A DNA stretch of 64,000 bases, from contig JAPEVF010000033.1 of NCBI GenBank assembly GCA_029747585.1, positions 95 to 64,094 on the forward strand. Reading direction: 5' to 3'. This document shows positions 54,518-64,000 of the stretch, piece after piece. Position 1 is the first letter of the stretch. Every line of letters starts with the position of its first letter. The position numbers were made by a program, and so were the translations under genes. The notes under the pieces are model-generated. The model saw nothing but the letters and a program-made list of their open reading frames with translations. It had not been told where the DNA came from and did not search any database. The DNA is from Pleurotus djamor (taxonomy: Eukaryota > Basidiomycota > Agaricomycetes > Agaricales > Pleurotaceae).

Positions 54518-57500
54518 CGAGAAACCATCGGCGTCTGTTTAGACGCTCCGTCTCCGTCATCTCTCACAAGCGATCATCGCTTCTCGGTGCCACTGACAAT
54601 GTCCATCGCTTGGGTCCTTCCTTCGTATGTACGACCTTCGTATGTACCCATATCAAGCCCTCTCAACAACAAAGTCCTCAGACATATGAAGGCTTCCATT
54701 GCCTCTGAGGACCGCTCCAGCTCACCTCTACACACACATCCCAACCCTGCCTACCCTACTTACTCTAATGCTAAACCTACTGTAGACCTACACCTACACC
54801 TATCCTTCCGTTCGCGCTCAACATCGTGTCGTCTCACCTAGCCTCTCATCTGAAGATCTGCATCCGATGCTTGCGTGATATACGATGATGGTTGAGGTTT
54901 TTCGGATGGTCATAGAGAGGTATACTCTAGAGAGGGAGGGTCCTTGCTATCCGCTGGGTACCACCATGGGCGGTGAAGGATGCAAGTGTTGAAATACCGG
55001 CGCGTTGGGGCGTTGGTGTGTCTGTGTGTTTATGGTCGACGCATGTACATGGTACGCGGTAACCTCGTCCTTCATCCATCTACCACTCCTCATCGATATC
55101 CTCGTACCTCTCAGCTCAACTCATCCTCTAGACCCCCTCCATTACACGCATCACGTACCACACGGCCTTACCACATCTTCCTCATCTCTCCTCCCCTTCC
55201 TCTAATACCTCTCTTACCCCTCCATGATTACCGTTGCCGCAGAATACGAATAAAGTATACCTACTCTTTGCCCTCTTACTTCCCACTTTCCTCCTTCCAA
55301 CCTTCCAACCTTCCAACCTTCCAACCCCCCCTTCTCACTTGAACTCCCAACTTCGTTTCCTACCTCTAGGAGGAGTCCTACGTTCGGTGACCGTGATGAA
55401 CTTTGATGATGGCGTTTATGGCGGTGTGGTGTTGGTGTTGAACGTTGATGATTTTGTGTTGAGTGGTTGAGTGGTGTGGGGGAAGGAACGAGAATGGGAA
55501 GTAAATTTCGGAGGTGGAATCCTCTATCTAGGTCGTTCGTTCTATTGGTCCTTTGATTCCTTTTCTCTTTCTTTGCCTTGTGTTCTCTGGTTCGTTCGTT
55601 ATCTGGTTCGTCGGTTCTCTGGTTCATCGCGTGCTTGGGATTGGGTACGTGCGTGTTTGGGTACTTGTTCGTTGGATGTTTGTGTTCGTTGGGATTTGGG
55701 TTCGTTGGCACTTGGGATAACACGCAAGGCCTCCAACGTTTCCGTTTCCCTTGACGTTGATGTTGACGTTTCCGCTGATGTTGACGTTCAACTGCTTATC
55801 CCTCTTTCTTTGGAGTCCCACATTCATCACTCAAATATTCAACGCCCAACGACATCACTCAACGTTCACGCTCAGTTCATCGACATCGCCCATCGCCCGC
55901 TCAGCTTAGCTCAATTCGAATCGAATTGATCGATCTCAATTTCGCTGTGTACTTAGTCCCCCCCCTCTTAAATAACTTCCCTCTTATGTAAATAACTTCC
56001 CTCTCAACTTAAACTTCCCTCTTAACTTCCCTCTCAACTTAACTTAAACGTAAATGTAAACGTAAACTTTATAATATATATGATATATATGGTATATATA
56101 ATATACATATGATATAGAGAGAGTACGACTTGGATGATGACTTGGACTTGGACTTAGTGATTGTAGATGAGGAGGGTGTGTGTGAGGATGTAGAGGGTGA
56201 GTGTGTAGAGGGGGAGGAGGGGGAGCAAGACGATGTATCCTTGTAGCGATGTGATACACCTACACCTACACCTACTCTATACCTCCCTCACCTCCCTCAA
56301 CGACCTTCGAGTATTCGCGTATTTTCCGTTCAATTATTCAATCATCCAAATATAGAATTCAAGAGGAGGGAGGAGGGAGGGGGAGGTTGGTTGGTTGGTT
56401 CTAGAGGTTGGTTGAGGGGGGATGGTGATGGGAGGGGGAGGGAGGACTTATGCGTGTATGTGCATGGGTGTACGCAAAAGCGAAAAGACGTTGAATGTAT
56501 CGTTGCGGCTCATTCAATTCGACGACCCACATTCCAAGATTCCAAATTGCTGAGCGGTACCTCGCGTATAATGATAAGTACGCAAGAATCAAGGCTCGAC
56601 GTTTCTACATGGAGCACCTGGTTGGTTGATTGGGTCGTGGACCGTACTAAGAACTTATTAATGTTGTGGGAGCGCGACCCGAGTTTTTGAATAAGTAGAT
56701 TGATTTTTATATCGTCTGCTCTGAGTCTACTCCAGTCTCTACTGGTGTCTGGTTTTTAGTAGTGAGGAGTTCGTAGTTCGATGAGATCAAGGAATTCGAT
56801 GAGTTCAAGGAGAAGGACAAGAAGGAGGATAAACTTGACCCTTCCCTTCCAACGTTCCCCTCCTCTACCTTTCAACACCCCTACCTTTCCCTCCCCAAGC
56901 CACAACGAATTCGTTGACTGTCCGCGTTACCTAGTCGTCCAGTTATCTACAACGCACGACCTCGCGACCTCACGACCTCACGATCGCGAGACTCCAGGCG
57001 AGCTCGTGAGGTGGAGGAGGGGAGATGGTAGATGAGGAGGGGGTGGGTGGTAGGTGGTAGATGGTAGACGCAGGGGAGTTCGTGAGTGTGGGGGTGGGGG
57101 TGTCGACTGTATTCAAGGGGAGTCGCTCGAGGATCAACACCCCCTCCAACCCCCCGCCTCAACACCTCCGTCCCCTACGCTCGCTCTAGAAGTCCAGAGT
57201 CGGGAGCATGGAGTCTAGGGTCTTCAAAAAGGATATATGGTGTTGACGCGAGCATGCCATGACGCTGAGGCTACCCTGTCTTCCTGGGTTTATCTCGTGT
57301 GTGGATCGAGGAAGGGCGGGAAGAAGGGAAGAGGGAAGCTGGCGAGTTGATCGCTTGCAAGGGTTGTATTATACGCGTAATTGCACGGTGGAGGTGTGTA
57401 GGTTGTAGCCTTATAGACTTGCGACCAGACTCCACTGCTCCAGTCTCGGTTGGGGGGGTGGAACTTTGAAGATTTGGAAGGAAGAGTCTGGAAAGGACAT

Positions 57501-58460
57501 CATAGAAGTATGACATGATCAAGGTTGGAGACGCTTGCGTTTACTTGCTCTGGATAGAGTATGAGTATGAGTACGAGTAGAGGAGGCGTGATGGTAGTTG
57601 GGTGGTAGTTGGGTTGGACGGTTGGGCGTTTGCGTGGTGCGTGGTGCGACGCTTTAAGAGGTGATCGTCGTGGGCCTTGAGGCCTGGCTTCTCAGTCACG
57701 ATGAAAATTCAATATTCAATATCCAATATTCAGCGCTGAGTGTCAACGTTTTAACCCCGAAGTGGCTTGCTTGCTTGCTCGACTCCCGATGCGAAGCGTC
57801 GCTATTTGAATATACAAATGTTCGTCGCCACCAGCCCCCAGCACCCAGGTGGTAGTAGGTATTGAGTAGGTATTGAGTAGGTATGAGATAGGACCTCGTG
57901 AACACTGAAAAGGAGGAAGGAGGAAGGAGGGCGGGGTTGCGCAGGAACTTGGAGTAGTAGAGTAGGAACTTGCTCTAGGGAAGGCCGATGGATCGTCGAC
58001 GGGAGGTTTGCCGTGAACCGTGAATCCCGATCGTTGTGGGCGTGAGTTGAGGAGCGATTGCTTGGGGAGGTAGAGGATGAGCTGGATGAGATGCCCACAT
58101 CCACCCACATCTACATGACCACCATAGATAGCTAATAGCCTTGTGCCGTATACGATACTTGCTGAAAGATTTGACCTCAAGGGCAAGCCATTCCTCAGTG
58201 CCTCCGTGTTCATCGATTGATTGGATTTCGCCGTCATCGGTGGGTGGTGTGTGATATGAGAGTGAGAGTGAGTATGAAGTTCGAAGGAAATAGGTTTTGG
58301 GGTAGGGATTGGTATTGAGGAAGAGGAGGATGGTTTAATGGTTTGATGGAGCGGTGAGTGAGATGACGGTCTTGGAGAAAGGTGATTCCTCGAATGATGC
58401 CTTCGCCCTTTGCAGACGGAATTGACACCACGACGATGGGTAAGGACGACGATAAGTAAG
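54518..58460. other. Microsatellite-rich stretch, no gene supported
   Basis: Nearly 4 kb without a recognisable coding region; many short ORFs on both strands are low-complexity. Visible repeats: TTCCAACC units (55293-55326), GGTTCGT-type units (55540-55700), GTTGACGTTGATG units (55751-55794), CTTCCCTCTTA/CTTCCCTCTCA units (55960-56045), TA-rich runs (56070-56115), GGTT x4 (56386-56401), GAGTATGAGTA units near 57555-57575 and TATTGAGTAGG units (57857-57883). It may hold untranslated or rapidly evolving sequence. Confidence 0.5.
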
Positions 58461-58475
58461 GGTGATAGGAATTAG

Positions 58476-59535
58476 TTAGTAACAATGGGAAGGAAGCGTT
58501 GCCCGTGGAGGATTAAGTATGGCGTCAGGGAAGGGGATGATGTACTTCGGCGGGGGTCCTGGCGATTGTATGGACGCGAGGATGTGTATTTCGCTAGAAT
58601 CGAATGGGAGTTTCTTGGTAATACTGAAGCTCTTGAGCTCTTGGTCATGGTCGGACAAGCTGGGAGGAGTGAGAAAATGCGGAAAGGAAGGGGAATGAGG
58701 AAAAAAAAATCACCTGGATTATTTTCCTCCGGGACGAAGTTGCGTTCGACGAGGATATCGTCGACGGTAGGGTCGAGTTCGTACGCGCGTGGGTCGTGAA
58801 ATTTGAAATTTGGGTCTTGGTCGTGCTCATTTGCTTAATTCTGCTTTTTGCTTTGAGCGGCCTTGATGGTCGCCGTCACCGCTGTCACCATTGGGATTCC
58901 GTCGTGTCTTCCCGGTGAAGGAGTTCATGGTATAGACGTGTTAATCGCGTCGAGGGGCCTTGGAATACATAGATGATGGATGGGATTGTAAAAGCAGGAG
59001 GAGGAAAGAAGCTCGGTTGGCTCCCGTATTGAAGTTTAATATTGCCGATTATTTGAAGTACGCCTGGGTAGGTCTGGGTGCTTGCATGACCAGCGGGAGA
59101 GGAAAAGAAACTTACAGTGTCGTCCTTTATGTCGTCATTGTCACTTCGCTTCTGGAACATTGGAACGTGGTACATGGAGGTGACAACGGCGAAGCCTTTC
59201 TGTTCGATGTAGATTGTGACCAATATGACCGACGCTCTTGCCTGTGTAGGACCATGAAAACCGATTCACGAGCTGCACAATGGCCCCATCAGCCAGGAGC
59301 ATAAGTATATATGATAGCAGACGATCTGTTCAGCGTTATTCTCCACGGAGCCAGTGCTTGCGAGAAGCTGAGGGACTTGGGATGACGGTAAAACCACTGC
59401 GAGAAGTGGATTTCCGGAGACAATAGTTGGTGCTTGCAGTATCTTTATATGTAAGGTCAAAGACGAAATGAAGCCTCTAGGAATCTTTTGATCAGTACTT
59501 ATACGGCGGCGGAGGTGGAATAACACAGCGTGCAT
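58476..59535 (-). other. Unresolved probable multi-exon gene
   Basis: Several minus-strand stretches look coding. One is VTIYIEQKGFAVVTSMYHVP followed by MFQKRSDNDDIKDDT and a GTAAGT donor at 59114. Another is LHIKILQAPTIVSGNPLLAV at about 59400-59460. A third is HDQDPNFKFHDPRAYELDPT then VDDILVERNFVPEENNP at about 58725-58825. The last is HDQELKSFSITKKLPFDSSE at about 58580-58650. I could not join them in one frame with confidence, and they may be two genes. No domain is recognised. Confidence 0.35.
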
Positions 59536-59559
59536 TGGATCGTACTTGAAGCATACTAT

Positions 59560-59900
59560 CGTGTGAAGTATGCTAAGAGTACGAAAAAAAGTATTTAAAT
59601 AGTTTTTCCTAAAGTAGGATTTAAAGTATTGATTACTAATCCATCATACTTCGCACGAAAGTATTTGTGAGTTATCATGAAAGTATTCTGATCGGATACC
59701 TCACAAATACTTGTGGCTGAAGTACGAAACAAAGTATTGATTACTAATCACCTGTACTTTACGAAAAAGTATTTTAAAATTATTTTGTTAGTATTTTTCT
59801 TTCATACTTTCAAGATGCTTTGTCCTCGAGTATAATGAGAGTATGAAACCCCGCCACCGTCAAAATACTCTAAAGATATTTTCGCCTCAAGTACGAAACA
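59560..59900. repeat. AT-rich element with internal direct and inverted repeats
   Basis: Composition drops sharply to AT-rich. AAAGTATTGATTACTAATC occurs twice (59623-59641 and 59731-59749, 108 bp apart). Many AAAGTATT and AGTACGAAA units surround them. A perfect 13-bp inverted repeat AAGTATTTGTGAG / CTCACAAATACTT lies at 59659-59671 and 59700-59712. It resembles a small non-coding mobile element (MITE-like) or a structured spacer. Confidence 0.6.
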
Positions 59901-59944
59901 CGGTTCACGTATGAGAAGGATGAACCGGTTTGATTCTGGGCCTG

Positions 59945-60020
59945 CATGNTAAGAGGAGNNAGGAGAANGGGGAGGNGAGAGGGGAGAGGGGAGAGGAGAG
60001 AGAGGANGAGANNGAGGAGA
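59945..60020. repeat. GAGAGGGGAGAG purine tract with Ns
   Basis: A GAGAGGGG-type simple repeat interrupted by nine Ns, in the 3' flank of the prohibitin gene. Its true length is not readable here. Confidence 0.55.
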
Positions 60021-60200
60021 GAGGAAACGATAAGAAACAGAGGAAAAAAGAGACGAGATTACAGGCAATCGAGCAGCTCTGACGAGGTTTGAGAAAAGAG
60101 GGCAAATCCTCTCGTGCGAAGTAACTCACAAGCTCTTGCCAAGCATCAGCACACAAAAGCAACTTTTGGGAGTGGGGTGGACTACATATGCAACAGGAAA

Positions 60201-61396
60201 TCACTTCGTAGGTACATTCAAGAGCACATTGCCTCCCCCGCTTGGGATATACGATATGTTCGGGTTGTTAGCTAGCGACTGCACGATTGCTTTGCTCGCC
60301 TCAATTTTTCTGAAAGCAACGAAAGCTTCTCCGGCCTTCTCCAGTGACCGTGAGATGACTGCCGCAGCCTCGGCTTCACCCTCAGCGCGTATGACGGCGG
60401 CTTGGCGCTCTTGTTCAGCCTAAAAATGAGCGTGTTCATCTCAGCGAGCTTCGGAGGGACGAGGGAGAGGTCAAACCTTTTCTACGATGAACTTGGCACG
60501 TTCGGCATCTAGATACAGGTTAGCACAAAATGAAAGGTATTTCGACGTCCAGAAAACGCACCCTGCTGAGCGATTTGTTTGGCTTCAACGGCTTGTGTGA
60601 ATTCCTGGAAACGGAAGGTGGGTAAGAGACGGAAGGCTGCCAGAGTGAACAGTGACCCTCACCTTGCCGAATGTCAAGTGCGTGATTGAGACATCCTCAA
60701 GCTTGATATTGAATTCACCAGCTCTCTGAAGGAGGTCGGCGCGAATTCGTGAAGATACCTACAGCTCCGGGTGTTGATATAGTGGCAGCAGAACAGACGA
60801 AGAGTCAACGTACGACTTCACGCTGCGTGATCAGCTCAGCAGCATCGAATTGAGCGACAATGCTTTTGAGGACTTCGTTTCCAATCGAGGGCAGTACCCT
60901 TTCGTCATAGTCCATGCCGAGACTTTGGTAGATTTTTGGGAGGTGCTCTACGTCAGGACGCGACATGACGCGAAGAGTGATGGAGACCATCTGGAGGTCC
61001 TTCGAACCAGTGGTGGTAGAGATATTCTGCTCTATTTCAGCATGGTACAACCCCGAATGTTCAACAAGAAGACGCACCCGAGGCTTTATCCGACAGTCGT
61101 AGAGAATGGCTCTCTGTAGCCACGGGATGAGAAAGTGCGTTCCTTCGTTCGTTGCCTGGTAGACGTCAATGTGCGTCGTAGTATTCATCTCTAAAGAGTG
61201 CGAACCTGGTCCTTAACACCAGAAAAACGGTCGAACATCACAGCTCTGTACCCGCCCGGTACGTCGTAGAGACTGGCCTGTCCCACAGCCAGTAGAACAC
61301 CAAGTGGTACTTTTTATTGAATATTAGTTATGTGAGCATTTGTAAGGACACAGCGAACATACTAATCAACCGGTTTGCAGCTTGCAATGCCTGCAT
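60201..61396 (-). CDS. PHB1: Prohibitin 1, mitochondrial inner membrane scaffold
   Basis: Forms the ring-shaped prohibitin complex with PHB2 in the inner mitochondrial membrane. Start at 61396 ([20 protein letters not shown]), where an intron in the hydrophobic anchor splits LI from PLGV. It continues [60 protein letters not shown] and [20 protein letters not shown]. Then come [49 protein letters not shown], the coiled coil [30 protein letters not shown] and [20 protein letters not shown], ending LLNVPTK. Every PHB1 landmark is present over the usual ~275 residues. Its promoter lies 173 bp from the end of the ASNSD1-type gene. Confidence 0.93.
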
Positions 61397-61568
61397 ATTT
61401 CGAGATGGCGAAGTGAGTACTTGGGTGAGGCGTCTACACGGCAAGTTCTCCGGAAGGTGGAAGACTCGGAACAAACAAAAGACGCGTCTCGATCCAGTAC
61501 GTCAGGGGTTCAAGTGTTCAGAACGTTCAAGATCCTCTCTCGCGACGATTTCATCGTGGAGCATGTAT

Positions 61569-63961
61569 TTATTCTAGTGCAACATCGCCTCTTTTCTCTC
61601 CGTTCATACGTGCCGAGCGACTACCAAATTGCATGGCCTTCTTTTTTCTCGAGCTCGCTTCGACAAGCCCAAGTTGCCTCGACGCCAACCGTAACAACAT
61701 CTTGTCTCCGATGCCCGTATCCAGCCTGGGATCCAGCTTGTAATGGACTGGTAGGGAAGCAAGATAGTTCACGACGCTTAACGACAAGAAAGGATGTCGA
61801 GTTTCTTTTCCATGGGATGATATGACGCGGTCGTCTCGTCCCAAATTTCGCAAAGGGATTCGATCAATTTCAAGTTGCAGCTGGGTAGACTAGTCATTAT
61901 CGAATCTTGGAAAACATGCACATGACCCACTTCGTCAATGAGAACCTTCCATCCCTCTCTAAATGCATTCCTATGCCTACTGTACCCGCCCAAAAGCTCG
62001 TCTGAACCAAGCCCACTCAAAACAACACGCGCATGGCTCGTATATGGTTCTGGGTAGGCATTTGGCTCAAATTTTACTTGCCCTCTGCCTCGCGAAGCAA
62101 AATAAAGTGCCATCGCCAGGCTCTGAAAGCACAATGTCAGTCCAACCTGCGGTTTCTGACCTTGAACTTACAAGGTCCATTACGGTGTTCGATGGATAAA
62201 TCAACCCCTCCAGGAGCTGTTTGAATTCGATGGATTCCTAGTTCAGAGGTCCAGAATTAGCGATGTTCGCCTGACCTACAGCCAGATGAGGCATACCTGG
62301 TATGGTACATCGACTTCTACCTTTTACTCCGCGTCATTATTTTTCAACAGACTGAATGAAATTCTGACGGCTTACAAAATTCCATTGACGTCTTGGGCAC
62401 ACTCGTCTGAGCTCTTCAACTTCGCTGAGACCAGCTACCCTATCGGGCACCATATACATGGACCTCTGTGAGTCCGCGGTTGTTGGCCTCCCTGCTTCAT
62501 TCTTCAACTTCCACGGGTTTTCGAAGGCGACGTTCAGCAAATCTATCGGTTCTTCAATGGGTATGTATCTATCGTCATCGTTTAAGCTCGTGTAATGCGA
62601 GATGTAGCCACAGACAGACCTATGAGCCAAAGCTGCTATGATCGCACAATCTATACCACCACTGAACAGAATGGCTACACGCGCCGTCCGACCAATTCTA
62701 TGGTGCATCAGCAGATGAAATGGGGTTTGCCTGTCCAAACACTCACGTCGACGGATGATCTACATATGGAATATCTCTGACTCGGAGCCCAGTGCTATGC
62801 CCTAACTGAGCGAGCAACTCGCTGATAGCATCAGAAAGATACTCAGGAATTGCGTCGGAGAGATCTGGTGCGGCGTAGTCTGGTGGAGGCAACGTCTGAT
62901 TTACTCGATGAGGCTTAGTCTGCAACGATGTTAACGTCGGTCATGCATATCTTGTAACGTGCACATACGAATGGCGAGTGTTCAACTAGCTGAACGATCC
63001 GGGACAATGCGTGCAGCGATGACTCGAAGGCGGTGTGCATCTAGATATCATCTCGGCCAGCAGAAACGGGTTATCCGAAGATCAACGTACAGATTGTCCG
63101 TTTTCAAGGCTAGAAATGTCTAGTCTGTAGACGTACTCCGTTGACAGATCTTCAAAATCATAAGAATGGGATGCACCAAAACTCGACGATGCAAGGAGAA
63201 AGTATGGAGCTGATTGAGTTGGCCGATGGATTAACAGAGACCGACGACCAAGTGGATCTCTCCCAAAGTATAGTTGACGCGATCCCATCTACTAGACAAG
63301 AGGAGGTCACTAGGCGTGAGATCCCAATAGATGAACCGTCCTTACGTCGAAAAATACGAAGGCATAGCTGAAAGTAAGGTTTATAACGTTATTGACTGCG
63401 ACGTGGATAAGAAAACTCACGGTCCCTCGATGCGTCCTAATGTTCCAATTAATCCTTCGTCGCCTCGCCTTTTGCAAAGGTGATCGAAGAGCACTTGTCC
63501 ATCGTTTTCATCGGGCGATATCTGAAAGACTACGCCTCAGACAACCTAATCAGTATCCAATGACGTCCAAGTCGCATACGTCTAGTCCATCGAAAATCTG
63601 AATGTGGTGTATGGATATTCAAGTTCATAACAGAGTCAAAGAGCGAATTACCTCCCCATTCCAGCATAAGATGTGGTTCTCCGATTGATGAGGTTGGACT
63701 ACGGGGTGGGTACCTCGGAGTTTCAGCTCGGAGGAAAAGAAATCAAGTCTGAGGGATCCGTTGGTGTCTATCGCTGAATCGACTGCAATGGTGCGCTGTG
63801 CATCCGGCCCTTGACGTCGATAGATTTCAATCAGTAAAAAAAGGGCTCCGAAATTTTATGTAGTAGTTACCGCGTTGAGCGTTGACCTCCCTCAATTTCG
63901 CATGGACGGATTCGTCGAGAGGGACATCCTTCAAGCTTACACTGAAGAAAATTCCGCACAT
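61569..63961 (-). CDS. ASNSD1-type asparagine synthetase domain protein
   Basis: Start at 63961: MCGIFFSVSLKDVPLDESVH, with the Cys2 nucleophile of class II glutamine amidotransferases. Amidotransferase exons: GPDAQRTIAV, LRGTHPVVQPHQSENHILCW, NGE, IFDGLDISPDENDGQVLFDH and RQLYFGRDPLGRRSLLIHRP. Synthetase half: VAILFSGGIDCAIIAALAHR (PP-loop SGGxD), YIPIEEPIDLLNVAFENPW, EFKQLLEGLIYPSNTVMDLS and LAMALYFASRGRGQVKF, then VVLSGLGSDELLGGYSRHRN, GKETRHPFLSLSVVNYLASL and GDKMLLRLASRQLGL. It ends at 61569. ASNSD1-like proteins are distinct from ASN1/2; their exact reaction is poorly defined. About nine short introns. Confidence 0.88.
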
Positions 63962-64000
63962 CGAGGAGGCGGAGAGCAAAAGGGACGTTGATAGGAGCAC

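Noticed and set aside
58960..59304. 114-residue plus-strand ORF (MEYIDDGWDCKSRRR...)
   Set aside because: It is antisense to minus-strand stretches that carry a GTAAGT donor and better coding character.
1..64000. tRNA or rRNA genes
   Set aside because: I looked for cloverleaf-like arms in the larger intergenic gaps and found none I could support; a tRNAscan-SE run would settle this.

Overview
The window is nuclear DNA of a filamentous basidiomycete, most likely an Agaricomycete (mushroom-forming fungus). Genes are dense and on both strands. Nearly all are split by short introns (mostly about 50-65 nt, GT-AG), and several have TATA boxes 60-120 nt upstream of the ATG. The gene content is a conserved eukaryotic housekeeping set mixed with Ser/Pro-rich lineage-specific proteins. 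There is no bacterial-style operon, CRISPR array, rRNA or recognisable tRNA. The assembly is a draft with many isolated N calls. Several of these are spurious extra bases, because removing them restores frames or matches a paralogous copy.

Layout: 0-9.3 kb: DHHC palmitoyltransferase (cut by the left edge), HOS3-type histone deacetylase, KHA1-type K+/H+ antiporter, and an orphan MIF4G-like protein. 9.8-16 kb: secreted type B carboxylesterase, tetraspanin, an uncharacterised single-pass membrane protein, and a small secreted Cys-rich protein with a concealed intron. 16.8-36 kb: a block bounded by two inverted copies of a ~1.9-kb segment (16.85-18.77 and 33.97-35.89 kb), each with an intact copy of the same unknown gene. 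Between them lie RPC9 and mitochondrial uL5 (33 bp apart, divergent), a TKL-like kinase, a Ser-rich coiled-coil protein, a VNX1-type cation/H+ antiporter, a Dpb3/CHRAC-type histone-fold protein, a double-hotdog thioesterase and a FabG-like SDR.

36-46.5 kb: a single gene that appears to fuse an arsenite-methyltransferase-like domain to an Acr2/Cdc25-type (CX5R) arsenate-reductase domain, then the GGTase-I beta subunit CDC43, the CCR4-NOT subunit NOT2, and a very large Ser-rich two-TM protein. 47.5-54.5 kb: a tandem pair of unknown paralogues, a beta-rich secreted-type protein locus and a lipase. 54.5-58.4 kb: a microsatellite-rich stretch with no gene I can support. 58.4-64 kb: an unresolved gene, an AT-rich element with a hairpin, prohibitin 1 and an ASNSD1-type asparagine synthetase-domain protein.

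The genes are mostly functionally independent. The most unusual items are the arsenic fusion gene, the inverted duplication carrying an unknown gene, the cryptic-intron Cys-rich secreted protein, and the shared upstream motif near the tandem paralogues.
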